From the NCBI GenBank assembly GCA_002793035.1, contig PFPL01000006.1, forward strand, positions 1 to 45,026: 45,026 bases of DNA, in the 5' to 3' direction. This document shows positions 1 to 10,083 of this stretch, piece after piece. Source of the stretch: Candidatus Magasanikbacteria bacterium CG_4_10_14_0_2_um_filter_33_14. Its GTDB lineage: Bacteria > Patescibacteriota > Patescibacteriia > Magasanikbacterales > UBA922. A program made the translations under genes and the position numbers. The notes beneath the pieces are model-generated. The model was not told where the DNA came from, made no database searches, and was given only the letters and a program-made list of their open reading frames with translations. Position 1 is the first letter of the stretch. Each line of letters begins with the position of its first letter.

Positions 1-3000
1 TGCACTTACTGAATAGGTTTTTAACCAGCCATTTCTATCTTTATCTTGATAAACAAGAGCCAAATAATTATCTGACAACTTAACCATTGAAACATTCCTA
101 TTTTGTAAACTACTACTTGAAACAGAATCAATACCAGCCGAACTCGGCATAGAATAAATATTACCTGTAGCGTCTACTCTAAACGATCTCAATATAGTTT
201 TTCCTAATTCCCAACTATATGGACTATACCAATCATAACTCAACACATACACATCACCACTCATATACATGATATTAGGATTTCTGTAAGCATAAGAATA
301 ATAAGGAGGCCCATTATCAGTAGCAACTGTATAACTACTAATAATAGTTCCAATCACCCCCGTAGAAGATATAGGTATCGTTTTTAAATAAAAAGTATCT
401 GCTTGATATAAGTAATCAAAACTTACAACATAAATATCAGTTGCATTTTCTACTTTGGCTATACTAAAATTTTGTGCGTTATCAGAAGGAGAATAATGAT
501 AAATAACAGAGCTAGCAATATAACTAAAAACTCCATTTACATCCACCGACACCGTAGCAACATAAGTATTAGAACCTGAAGAATATGCCAATGCCAAATA
601 ACCATCACTTAATTTTACAATACCTATTTCCTGACGATCATCACCTTCTGTAGTGGCAGTAGAATTTACAGTAAGAGTATAACTACCCAAATCATTTGAT
701 ATAGTAACACCATCACTAGAAATTCTTTTATTGATAATTCGCACAGTCCTTTTACCCGAACTAAAGTTATCTAAGTTATAAACGTAAGCATAAATATCTT
801 CTCTCACATGAACAATATCACTAGCATAAGCAGGTATACCAGCCAAAATAGTCTTTTCTATAGGCGAATCAGAAATCAAACCCAAAGGGGAACCAATGTG
901 TTTTAATCTAGCCATATCTTCCTCAAACTCTATTTTTTCACTATCATAAAGATACTCAGCAGAAGTCGTATAATCATACGTGATAGTATCAGTAAGACCC
1001 AAATAAACAAGTCTTGCTTGTCCACCAGAAACATCAATATATATTGAGTTATAATAATATTGTGAATAAGTAGAAAAATCCCAAACAGCAGTACTCGTAG
1101 TCAAAGCAGGTTTGACACCTACAATACCGTCTCTAAAATCTACTTTCCACTTATCATAAGTATATTCAGTTTTATCATTATAATCATAACCAAATTCCTC
1201 TTTACAATCCAAAGTTATCTTGTCCAACTCTATATTTTGCGTACCATCCCCATCGAAATATGCTTTGAAAGAAACAGGTCCTGTTGAAGTAGAAAAGCCA
1301 CTAATATGTAAACCAACTTCCTCAGCAGTATTGTAGTCTGTACTCAAAGTAGTAGTTGCCCAACTACTACCATCCCAATATTTCCAGTCACTACCGTTGT
1401 TATCTGAAAGCTGATAATATATTTCACCACCATTTGTCTTGGTAGAGACTTCATCAAAACCAACAAAACTACCAAAGCCAGAAGGTGTGTAAGAAATAGT
1501 AGGTTCTATCGTAGAAATACCACTGGAATATGAAACACCATAACCTGCTGAAAAAGTAAAAAGCAAATCTTTTTGATAGGTAGTATTACCTATACCATTA
1601 TTAACCATTACACCAAAATAATAGTTTCCCAACTGTACAATACTCGGAAAATTAACATCAGCAGTATAAAATTCATAAGTATCTGAAACAGTTCCGACAC
1701 TACCATCATCATTAATACTTACCAATTTTGCAAAACCGTCATTGTCAGGCCCTCTATAAGCAACGATATAGCTAGTACCCGTAATTTTTGCAAAATCTAA
1801 ATTATAAAGATAAGTGGCATCTATTTGTAAACTATTATTGGCCGGTTCAGAAATAACACCAGTAGTTGGGTCAACACTTACAGTCTGTACCCAACCAGTG
1901 ACTCCAGGTCCACTATAAACTACAGCATAAATATTACCACTCACATGTTCTATCTTAGAGTAAAGAACATAACTATCGAGTTGATAAGACTGAACATTTA
2001 CGGTATCAATCACACCGGTATTACTAATATTTATAGTCTTGAGTTGCAAAGTACCACCACTACCACGATACGAAATTAAAAACTGGTTACCTGTTGTTTT
2101 TTTAATATAAGGATAATCCCCTGCAACCGTATCAAAACTATATAAACTTATATAAGAAATAGCACCCGTTGTTGAGTTGACAGAAAATGTTCTAATTCTC
2201 CCTTGAGTTGTTGAGTAGCGATAAATAACAGCAAAATAACCAGGGCTAATTTCTTCCAAATAAGGATCATAAGAAGGTGAATCAACACCAGAATTATAAC
2301 TTTTTTGAGTAATAGTACTACCATCAGTAGAAACAGTAAAAGTTGTAAGACTTAAATATCTAGTAGAAGACTGAGTGTAATAAAATCTCTCAGCCGAAAC
2401 CACATACATATTATTTCCAACATATTTTACATCAAGATTTTTATAACCGTAATAAGAATAATAATAGCCTATATAAGTAGTCCTAATATTTGGTCTGACA
2501 ATCACACCTTCTGGACTTATTTCCATAGTTCTCACATAAATTCTTCCATAGTAACCGCCACCATAATAATAATAGCCGTAATTATAAACCATAGCATAGA
2601 TATCACCAGAAATATGGATAAGTTTATTCCTATAATAACTGCCATAATAAGCATTATTACTATAGTTATCAGTACTACCAATTATAGAACCGCCAAAACT
2701 CTCTATATTACTACTTTGGGTATAATTCAAATAAGCCTTACTACTAGCAATAGAAATTTCAGAAGAAGTATAGGTATATTCTTCGGCAGTGTCAAAATCC
2801 CAAGACTTAGCAATACAGCCTTCTCCACCAGCAAGCTCCATAATTTTTATTTCACCCGGTGTACTACTATAATCTACGAATTCATCAGCACTATAAAAAG
2901 CTGCCAAATCACTCAGGATACTCTGCCCCGGCCCACTACTCCAATCAGTCTGTGTCCATTCACGAGAATCCCAATTGGTTAGATAAAATTCTTTGACAAC

Positions 3001-3423
3001 AGAATTATTAAGACCTGGTCTTACTTCCCAAGCCACAGTCACTGTCACTTTCTTGGCCTGCAAATCTGTAGTAGTACCCGGACAAGTCGTAATCACATTA
3101 CTACCATCACGACAAACATCAGCGAATTCTACAGTTCTCGTATAATCACCTATTGTCTCTACATTACTACTTTCGAAAGACCAATCATAATCAGCAAAAG
3201 CAATAGTCGTACTAGAATAAAGATCATTCCAAGCACCGTCTTTGATAGCTCTTACAGATTCTACAGCTTCTATTGCAAGGGCTTCTGCTCTAGATTGTTC
3301 ACCACCTTGATTCAAGGCTGAAATATTTCCAACAGAAGTCTTAGCAATGCTAGAGGCCATCAAAGCAAAAATAGCCATAGCTATTATGACTCCTAAAATA
3401 CTTTGACCTTTACTAAACCTCAT
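1..3423 (-). CDS. Giant pilin-like surface protein, 3' end beyond the left window edge (at least 1141 codons)
   Basis: Manual reverse translation from the ATG at 3423 is open through position 1. N-terminus MRFSKGQSILGVIIAMAIFALMASSIAKTSVGN resembles a prepilin leader and hydrophobic helix; the rest is Ser/Thr/Tyr/Gly-rich with recurring HxSGxIYAxVY-like segments. Not in the supplied ORF track because no stop lies in the window. Confidence 0.88.
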   Translation of the reverse strand, partial: MRFSKGQSILGVIIAMAIFALMASSIAKTSVGNISALNQGGEQSRAEALAIEAVESVRAIKDGAWNDLYSSTTIAFADYDWSFESSNVETIGDYTRTVEFADVCRDGSNVITTCPGTTTDLQAKKVTVTVAWEVRPGLNNSVVKEFYLTNWDSREWTQTDWSSGPGQSILSDLAAFYSADEFVDYSSTPGEIKIMELAGGEGCIAKSWDFDTAEEYTYTSSEISIASSKAYLNYTQSSNIESFGGSIIGSTDNYSNNAYYGSYYRNKLIHISGDIYAMVYNYGYYYYGGGYYGRIYVRTMEISPEGVIVRPNIRTTYIGYYYSYYGYKNLDVKYVGNNMYVVSAERFYYTQSSTRYLSLTTFTVSTDGSTITQKSYNSGVDSPSYDPYLEEISPGYFAVIYRYSTTQGRIRTFSVNSTTGAISYISLYSFDTVAGDYPYIKKTTGNQFLISYRGSGGTLQLKTINISNTGVIDTVNVQSYQLDSYVLYSKIEHVSGNIYAVVYSGPGVTGWVQTVSVDPTTGVISEPANNSLQIDATYLYNLDFAKITGTSYIVAYRGPDNDGFAKLVSINDDGSVGTVSDTYEFYTADVNFPSIVQLGNYYFGVMVNNGIGNTTYQKDLLFTFSAGYGVSYSSGISTIEPTISYTPSGFGSFVGFDEVSTKTNGGEIYYQLSDNNGSDWKYWDGSSWATTTLSTDYNTAEEVGLHISGFSTSTGPVSFKAYFDGDGTQNIELDKITLDCKEEFGYDYNDKTEYTYDKWKVDFRDGIVGVKPALTTSTAVWDFSTYSQYYYNSIYIDVSGGQARLVYLGLTDTITYDYTTSAEYLYDSEKIEFEEDMARLKHIGSPLGLISDSPIEKTILAGIPAYASDIVHVREDIYAYVYNLDNFSSGKRTVRIINKRISSDGVTISNDLGSYTLTVNSTATTEGDDRQEIGIVKLSDGYLALAYSSGSNTYVATVSVDVNGVFSYIASSVIYHYSPSDNAQNFSIAKVENATDIYVVSFDYLYQADTFYLKTIPISSTGVIGTIISSYTVATDNGPPYYSYAYRNPNIMYMSGDVYVLSYDWYSPYSWELGKTILRSFRVDATGNIYSMPSSAGIDSVSSSSLQNRNVSMVKLSDNYLALVYQDKDRNGWLKTYSVSA

Positions 3424-3434
3424 AAATTTTGAAT

Positions 3435-3929
3435 TTAATTTTTCTCCACCTTTCCATACTCATTGACACTCACATTTTTACTGCCTGTTACACTATGTGC
3501 GAGGGTAAGTGCTCCAATATTATTTGGAATACTTAAACCACCTTTAGCAAAATTGATATCTATGTCATTACCTATCAAGGTAAAGCTACTATTGGTGATA
3601 GAAAGAGAACTCTTGAGTGTAGTCGTTAAATCATAAGCTACTTCTCTCAATTCATAAGAATCACCTTGATATATCGTAAAAGAATCAATACCACTACTAT
3701 CTATATCAAAATAAACACCATGAGCAGAATCATTTAAACCCACAAGAGATTGACCTCGAGCGGTCCTAAGTGCTTGCACAACATCAGACGATGTATCAAG
3801 CAACTGTAACTTGACTTGAAAACTTCCATATACTGGTACAGCAGCCGCCATCAAAATTCCACTAATAGCCAAAACAACTATTAACTCTAAAAATGTAAAA
3901 CCTCGTTTATTATAGTTTATAAAGTTCAT
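3435..3929 (-). CDS. Type II/IV pseudopilin (GspH/FimT-like)
   Basis: N-terminal KRGFTFLELIVVLAISGILMAAAVPVYGSF, canonical prepilin peptidase site with Glu at +5. Confidence 0.9.
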   Translation of the reverse strand: MNFINYNKRGFTFLELIVVLAISGILMAAAVPVYGSFQVKLQLLDTSSDVVQALRTARGQSLVGLNDSAHGVYFDIDSSGIDSFTIYQGDSYELREVAYDLTTTLKSSLSITNSSFTLIGNDIDINFAKGGLSIPNNIGALTLAHSVTGSKNVSVNEYGKVEKN

Positions 3930-3966
3930 AGCAGTTAAAACAGATATTCTTTGATACTCCTATACT

Positions 3967-4433
3967 TAAAATCAAATAACAAAATCCAAATGTCAAGTCA
4001 ATTTCAAATGATAAATACCAAATCATTTATTATATTTACTTTTATTAATTATACTTGAGAATATCAACGTCAGTTCGTGCACTTCCTTCCATAATTTTCT
4101 ACATTCTTCTATCCTATTCTCATTAGCTTTTGCCAACATTTTTAACCAATGTTCTGTTTCTTTAGATTCTTTTTTACAAATAGATATTTTATGAATAAAA
4201 TCTTTTTTTGACTCAGCTCCATCTGCCTCCATATAATTAGCCCCGATACTTGTAGCTGATCTTACTATCTGGTCTATCAATCTATTATTTACGTTATCTC
4301 TTACCAATGTTTTCACAAAATCTATTATATCACCCCCAAATTTTGAGGTCCTTTCAACTAAATCATACACTTTCTTGTCATTTGTACTTTTAGATTGATT
4401 TGTAATTTGGATTTCGTCATTTGTAATTGCAAC
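3967..4433. repeat. Imperfect inverted repeats of about 45 bp flanking the S23-family gene
   Basis: Left arm AAATCAAATAACAAAATCCAAATGTCAAGTCAATTTCAAATGA (about 3972-4012); right arm TCATTTGTACTTTTAGATTGATTTGTAATTTGGATTTCGTCATTTG (about 4379-4424), largely reverse complementary. Confidence 0.65.
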
Positions 4434-4442
4434 CCCCTCCAT
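4023..4442 (-). CDS. Four-helix bundle protein (S23 / 23S rRNA intervening-sequence protein family)
   Basis: Family-typical core RSATSIGANYMEADGAESKKDFIHKISICKKESKETEHWLKML. Confidence 0.88.
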   Translation of the reverse strand: MEGVAITNDEIQITNQSKSTNDKKVYDLVERTSKFGGDIIDFVKTLVRDNVNNRLIDQIVRSATSIGANYMEADGAESKKDFIHKISICKKESKETEHWLKMLAKANENRIEECRKLWKEVHELTLIFSSIINKSKYNK

Positions 4443-4505
4443 ATTTATTTTTAATATAAAATAATATTATAAATTAGTAACTAAAAATTAAGAGGATTCA
4501 CTATT

Positions 4506-5591
4506 CTAGCCTTTAATATTGCCCGTAATATTATATATCGGCGTAATGATAGAAATAGCTAAAAAACCGACGACAATACCTATAAATAATAATAAAATTG
4601 GTTCAAGAGCAGTAGACAAAGTCTTAGTAGAGTTATCCACTTCCTCTTCATAAAAATCAGCAATATACAACAAAGTATCTTCCATTTTTCCAGCTTGTTC
4701 ACCTACATAAACCATACGTGAAACCATCTTTGGGAAATATTGTTCATACTGTTTGAGACTTTCAGAAGTTTTGACACCTTTTTTGATACGAAGCGAAACG
4801 TCTTTCAAAGCTTTTTTATAATAATAATTATCAAGTGATTTTTCAGTCACGTTCAGAGCTTCGTCAATACTAAGCCCACTACGCAAAAGACTACCAAAAA
4901 TACGTGAAAAACGAGAAAGATTGGTATTGCGCACCAAATTTTTTATGATAGGAAAATGTAAAAGTATCCAATGTGTAACTGGATGAGAAAATTTTTGTTT
5001 TACCAAAACTATGAGAAATATAATACCTATACCAATAGACCAGAGCAAGGCAGTATGGTGATCACTAATAAAATTGGAAAATGCTATAAGTGCTCGTGTA
5101 CTCCAAGGTAAATCCATTTTCATACCTTCAAAAAGAGGAATAATCTTTGGTAAAATAAAAAATGACATTGCTAGAGCTAATGCAAATGAAGCGGTAAGCA
5201 CAATAACGGGATAAAGCAGAGCACCTTTTACTTTTTCTAATAATTGTTTTTCTTTTTTGAGAGTTTCAGACAAATTAGCCAAGTTTTCTGCCAAAGTACC
5301 AGATTTTTCACCAGCATAAATAGAACTAATAAAAATTCCCGAAAAAACATTGGAATGTCTAGCAAAAGATTCGGCCAAAGTATTACCAGATTTTACAGAA
5401 AGCAAAATATCTTCCAAAATATTTTTTAATCTACCCTGATTGGAATCAATAATAATTGAAAGTGATTCTACAATATCAATACCAGATTTTTGCATGACAG
5501 AAAGATTTTTGGCCAAAAGTGCTTTTTGATTCAGACTAACTAAACCAATCGAAAAATCTTTTTTAAAAAAATCTGTACTTATTTTTTCCAT
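4506..5591 (-). CDS. pilC: Type IV pilus / type II secretion inner-membrane platform protein (PilC/GspF)
   Basis: Two GspF-like repeats (LAKNLSVMQKSGIDIVESL; FGSLLRSGLSIDEALNV; MVYVGEQAGKMEDTL) plus TM segments. Confidence 0.93.
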   Translation of the reverse strand: MEKISTDFFKKDFSIGLVSLNQKALLAKNLSVMQKSGIDIVESLSIIIDSNQGRLKNILEDILLSVKSGNTLAESFARHSNVFSGIFISSIYAGEKSGTLAENLANLSETLKKEKQLLEKVKGALLYPVIVLTASFALALAMSFFILPKIIPLFEGMKMDLPWSTRALIAFSNFISDHHTALLWSIGIGIIFLIVLVKQKFSHPVTHWILLHFPIIKNLVRNTNLSRFSRIFGSLLRSGLSIDEALNVTEKSLDNYYYKKALKDVSLRIKKGVKTSESLKQYEQYFPKMVSRMVYVGEQAGKMEDTLLYIADFYEEEVDNSTKTLSTALEPILLLFIGIVVGFLAISIITPIYNITGNIKG

Positions 5592-5613
5592 AAAATAATT
5601 ATTAACAATAATC

Positions 5614-7320
5614 TTAAAGTTGTGTCACTCTCATTACTTCCTGAATAGTGGTCACACCATTCAAAACTTTTTCGATACCATCATAGAGCATAGTTGTCAT
5701 ACCATTTTCCTTGGCTTTTTTCAAAATAACATCACTTGAAGCATGTTGTAAAATAAGATTTCTAATACTTTCGTCAACTTCAATAACTTCAAAAATCCCA
5801 AAACGATCACTATAACCACTGTTGTTACAAATTTTACAACCAACACCCTTATAAATTCTAGAACTTGCGAAATCTTTTACTTTCAAATCTGATAAAATAG
5901 CTTGAAAATCTGAGTTTTCAGTTAGTACAGATAACTCATCCTTGGTAAGCTTATAAGAAGTACGACAATGATTACATATTTTACGTACCAGACGCTGAGC
6001 AATTACTAGATTGACAGTCGATGACACTAGGAAAGGCTGTATACCCATATCCAACAGACGAGGCAAAGCGGTTACAGCATCGTTGGTATGAAGAGTAGAA
6101 AGTACAAGATGACCTGTAAGTGCCGAATTGATAGCGATGTCAGCAGTCTCAGCATCACGAATTTCACCAACCATCAGAATATCTGGATCTTGACGTACAA
6201 GAGCACGTAGACCTTTGGCAAAAGTCAGATTAGTCTTAGGATTTACTTGAATCTGGACAATTCCTTCCATATCATATTCAACAGGATCCTCTATTGTTGC
6301 CAAATTTATTTCACGTTTATTCAAAATTTTTAAAATAGAATAAAGCGTAGTCGTCTTACCACTACCGGTAGGACCAGTAACCAAAATCATACCATGAGGA
6401 TTTTGTATGGCTTTTTTTACTTTTTTTAGGTTATCACTAGAAAGTCCCAAATCAACCAAACCAAGCTGTCTATTTTTTGGATAAAGCAAACGCATTACGA
6501 TATTTTCACCATAGGAAATTGGCACTATTGAAATACGAATATCTAACCAATTTTTATTTATCAAATAACGCATTTTACCGTCTTGAGCAGCAAAATGAAT
6601 ATCTGTGGCCATCTTGGCCAAAATTTTGATACGAGTCAAAATAAAACTAAGAAAATCAGCAGGAGCCTGACCTTTTTCTACCACAAAGACATCATGCATC
6701 ACCCCATCGATACGAAAACGAAAAGTTACTCTATCAACTTGAGGAGTAACGTGTATATCTGAAGCTCTATTTTCAAAACCATATTTAAGTATCATATCTA
6801 CAAATTCAACAACAATATCATCTCTTTCTTCATTACTAAGCTTAGTGTTATTTAGACTTTTCAAAATCTTTTGTACTTCGACATCAATATCTGAACCATA
6901 AACGGATAAAGCTCTATTCAAATCTTCGTCATCAATATAATAAACATTGACCACTTGTCCCAATTTTTTTTCAAGAAAATTCTTTGTTTCCAAATCTTTG
7001 GGATTTTGCATGCCAACTTTTACTCCATGTTCATCAGCATTTATAGCTACTACGCCTTTGTTTCTAGACACTAGCTCAGGAATCATCTTCACCACATCTT
7101 CATCTACTCTCTCATTGCCTAAATCTATATAAGATACACCAAAATATTCGGCCACAGCTTGACCGACAATTTCCTTACTCAAAACATTCTCCACAAAAAA
7201 ATACTCAATCAAATTGGTATTATGTGACTTAGCATATTTTTTGGCATTAGTGAAGTCTTTTTCTTCAATATAGCCTTGATCTAATAAAATTTCTTGAAGT
7301 TGTTGCTCAGAAAACTGCAT
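5614..7320 (-). CDS. pilB: Type IV pilus assembly / GspE family ATPase
   Basis: Walker A GPTGSGKTTTLYSIL, Asp box, LRALVRQDPDILMVGEIRDAETA, CxxC motifs near CNHCRTSY and CKICNNSGY. Confidence 0.95.
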   Translation of the reverse strand: MQFSEQQLQEILLDQGYIEEKDFTNAKKYAKSHNTNLIEYFFVENVLSKEIVGQAVAEYFGVSYIDLGNERVDEDVVKMIPELVSRNKGVVAINADEHGVKVGMQNPKDLETKNFLEKKLGQVVNVYYIDDEDLNRALSVYGSDIDVEVQKILKSLNNTKLSNEERDDIVVEFVDMILKYGFENRASDIHVTPQVDRVTFRFRIDGVMHDVFVVEKGQAPADFLSFILTRIKILAKMATDIHFAAQDGKMRYLINKNWLDIRISIVPISYGENIVMRLLYPKNRQLGLVDLGLSSDNLKKVKKAIQNPHGMILVTGPTGSGKTTTLYSILKILNKREINLATIEDPVEYDMEGIVQIQVNPKTNLTFAKGLRALVRQDPDILMVGEIRDAETADIAINSALTGHLVLSTLHTNDAVTALPRLLDMGIQPFLVSSTVNLVIAQRLVRKICNHCRTSYKLTKDELSVLTENSDFQAILSDLKVKDFASSRIYKGVGCKICNNSGYSDRFGIFEVIEVDESIRNLILQHASSDVILKKAKENGMTTMLYDGIEKVLNGVTTIQEVMRVTQL

Positions 7321-7361
7321 AAATTTTTGGTATTAATGTCCTACCTCCAAATATTGGAAGA

Positions 7362-7730
7362 TTAAAGACCTAAAACTTTTTTAACATGATCTACTACTTC
7401 AGAAATAGTAGTGTCAGACTTAACAAAATAATCTTTGGCACCCAAATCCATAGCTTTTTCAATATCTTCTTTTTGATTCAAATTAGTAGAAACAATAACA
7501 GGTACCTTATTTTTAATTTCTTTAAGATCACTTAAAACAGAAAAACCATCTTTGTTTGGCATCATCAAATCAAGTAAAAGCAAATCATATTTACCAGCTT
7601 GAAGCTCCTTGACAGCACTAACTCCATCAAAAACGACAGTCGTCTCAAAACCAGCTTTATTAAGTTTTATCTCCAAAGCTCTTGCCATTGGTTTTTCATC
7701 CTCCGCGATTAAAATTTTCTTTTCAGTCAT
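7362..7730 (-). CDS. Stand-alone response-regulator receiver domain protein
   Basis: KKILIAEDEKPM...LLLLDLMMPNKDGFSVL...VIVSTN...GAKDYFVKSD; 122 aa, no output domain. Confidence 0.93.
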   Translation of the reverse strand: MTEKKILIAEDEKPMARALEIKLNKAGFETTVVFDGVSAVKELQAGKYDLLLLDLMMPNKDGFSVLSDLKEIKNKVPVIVSTNLNQKEDIEKAMDLGAKDYFVKSDTTISEVVDHVKKVLGL

Positions 7731-7831
7731 ATATTTATATTAATTAAATATTCCTCTATATTATACCATTTTTTTTAAAAAACGTGAAATGATTATACAC
7801 GTTGTTTGATATAAACTAATCACAAAATAAA

Positions 7832-8941
7832 TTATAGATATTTTGTATAAATATTCTGAGTAATACTAGCCAATTTCTCCCAAGAAAATCTCTTCAGATT
7901 TTCCCTAGCCTGATATTTTAGATCACTTCTCACATTTTCATCAGTCAAAGCACTATACAAGACATCTGCCATTTGCTCGATATTCTCAGGATCAAAATAC
8001 AAAGCGCCTTCACCCAACACTTCTGGCAAACAACTAGATGAAGAAGCTACCACAGGCAAACCATAGAGACTTGCCTCAAGAGGAGGTAACCCAAAACCTT
8101 CATAAAGTGAAGGAAAAACAAAAACACTAGCTTTTTTATAAAGATTTACCAAATCACTATCCCCTACCAAACCTGTAAAAACAACATTTTTTAGAGAAGA
8201 AAATTTTGTTTTTAAATTTTGATAAAAATAATTATCTTTGCCAACCAAGACTAACTCATAATCGCTACTCTTTTCTTCGTTGAACAATTCCCAACTTTCC
8301 AATAGTTTATTTAAATTTTTGTGAGGATAAGCTGCTCCCACGTACAAAACGAACTTTTTCTTGATAGCAAATTTTTCTAATACCTTTTCATTTTCTTGCC
8401 AGTTTTCCAAAACAAAAGAAGCTTGATAAGTCACAGTTATTTTATTTCTCTCTACTCCCAAAGTATTTACGATGTCTATAGCCGTGAATTCGCTGGTCGC
8501 AATAATATGTTTGGCTTTTTTTACCAGATGTTTTATCAAAGTACGGTGCGCTTTGTCTTTCAACCAAAATTTCATATGACCTAGAGTTGAAGCCTCTGGC
8601 CGTCCATAATGATACATCGTCAAATCATGAATAGTAATAACAAAATCACCTTTATAAAAATACGGCACATTCCAATGTGGAAAATGCATGAGGTCTACGG
8701 GATTATCCTTCAAAATTTTCAAAAAATCTTTTTGTTCTTCTAGTGTATACCAAGCTACATCTGCCAATATTTTTTTAAAATTGGAATTTGTAATAGTCAA
8801 TTCTTCAAAATTTTCCTGACGCAAAAAAATAAGATATTCATTGTCAGTATCGATTTTTTGTAATTGATTGACCAATTGTTGTACATAACGCCCAATACCA
8901 AAATTTGAACTAAGCATGCGAGCGTCTATTCCTATTTTCAT
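7832..8941 (-). CDS. Glycosyltransferase family 4/1
   Basis: MKIGIDARMLSSNFGIGRYV...; C-terminal FVFPSLYEGFGLPPLEASLYGLPVVAS. Confidence 0.92.
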   Translation of the reverse strand: MKIGIDARMLSSNFGIGRYVQQLVNQLQKIDTDNEYLIFLRQENFEELTITNSNFKKILADVAWYTLEEQKDFLKILKDNPVDLMHFPHWNVPYFYKGDFVITIHDLTMYHYGRPEASTLGHMKFWLKDKAHRTLIKHLVKKAKHIIATSEFTAIDIVNTLGVERNKITVTYQASFVLENWQENEKVLEKFAIKKKFVLYVGAAYPHKNLNKLLESWELFNEEKSSDYELVLVGKDNYFYQNLKTKFSSLKNVVFTGLVGDSDLVNLYKKASVFVFPSLYEGFGLPPLEASLYGLPVVASSSSCLPEVLGEGALYFDPENIEQMADVLYSALTDENVRSDLKYQARENLKRFSWEKLASITQNIYTKYL

Positions 8942-8946
8942 ATATT

Positions 8947-10077
8947 TTATTTAGCTAAAATTTCCAAAAATTCTTGAGCTGTTTTATCCCAAGAAAATTT
9001 ATTATCTTTATATTTATAATTTTTTTTATCTTTATTATTGAATGCTTCCAAAAGAGCAGCTTTTAATTCTAAAATATTATGAGGATTTATAAAATAAATA
9101 CCCGTATCAGAAATTTCTGGCAAAGACGAACGATTGCTTGTAACGACAGGCAAATCAGACTGGACAGCTTCTAAAACAGGAAAGCCGAATCCCTCATACA
9201 GACTTGGATAGACAAAAATTTCTGACATTTTATACAACGAAGGTTTGTCTTCTGCATCGACATAACCAATATAATTCACTCCCCTCGTTTCATCTATTTT
9301 TTTTATAATCTTATCATATTTCCAACCTCTATTTCCTGCTATCACCAGATGAATTTTTTTGTTGATAAAATTAGATTTGAAATAAGCCTCTATCAATGAC
9401 AAAATATTTTTACGTGGTTCGAGAGTACCTAAGAAAAAAATAAATTTTTCTGGTAAATCATATTTTTTTTGCAATTTTTTTCTATCAAAATCATTATTTA
9501 TATTTTGTAAAAAACTTTTACTAATACCTGGATACAATACTCTGACAGCATTTGGATTCAGATGATAGATATCCACCAAATCATGTTTGGTATTATGTGA
9601 TGGTGTAAAAACAAAGTGAGCATTGTGTGCCAAAAATTTTGGATCTATCAATTTGTGCCAAAGCAACATTTTTTTACTAAAACAATTTGGTAAAAACTCA
9701 AAACTAAGATCATGAATTGTCAAAATGTGTTTTATTTCTTTTGACAAATTTATAAAATTTATGTTTGGTGAAAACCAATAATCTATTTTATCTAATTTTT
9801 TTGTAGATTTTTTTTGAACCAATTTATCTAATTTGAAAATTTTTAGAAGAAGTAAAAGATTAAAAATCTTATTAGGAAATTTTGTAGCTACAAAATGAAC
9901 ATTTTCTTGTGACCAATTTGGCAAAAAAGTTTCAACATCTTTGAAAGAATTATAAAATAAAAAATAATTATTTTCTTTGTCTATATGAAATAAACTATCC
10001 AAAAGCTCGTAAGTATATTCACCTACTCCTGTACGTTTTTTTTCAGTCAGACTACGGATGTCTATGACAATGTTCAT
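8947..10077 (-). CDS. Glycosyltransferase family 4/1
   Basis: MNIVIDIRSLTEKKRTGVGEYTYELL (start chosen at 10077 rather than track start 10110); IFVYPSLYEGFGFPVLEAVQSDLPVVTS. Confidence 0.9.
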   Translation of the reverse strand: MNIVIDIRSLTEKKRTGVGEYTYELLDSLFHIDKENNYFLFYNSFKDVETFLPNWSQENVHFVATKFPNKIFNLLLLLKIFKLDKLVQKKSTKKLDKIDYWFSPNINFINLSKEIKHILTIHDLSFEFLPNCFSKKMLLWHKLIDPKFLAHNAHFVFTPSHNTKHDLVDIYHLNPNAVRVLYPGISKSFLQNINNDFDRKKLQKKYDLPEKFIFFLGTLEPRKNILSLIEAYFKSNFINKKIHLVIAGNRGWKYDKIIKKIDETRGVNYIGYVDAEDKPSLYKMSEIFVYPSLYEGFGFPVLEAVQSDLPVVTSNRSSLPEISDTGIYFINPHNILELKAALLEAFNNKDKKNYKYKDNKFSWDKTAQEFLEILAK

Positions 10078-10083
10078 AATATA

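Noticed and set aside
2614-2982. Plus-strand ORF of 122 aa
   Set aside because: Antisense to the long open frame of the giant pilin gene; no coding character (Ile/Thr/Ser-rich by-product).
7762-7806. AACGTG...CACGTT hairpin with T-tract after the glycosyltransferase at 7832
   Set aside because: Only a 6-bp stem with a long loop; possible weak terminator but not strong enough to list.
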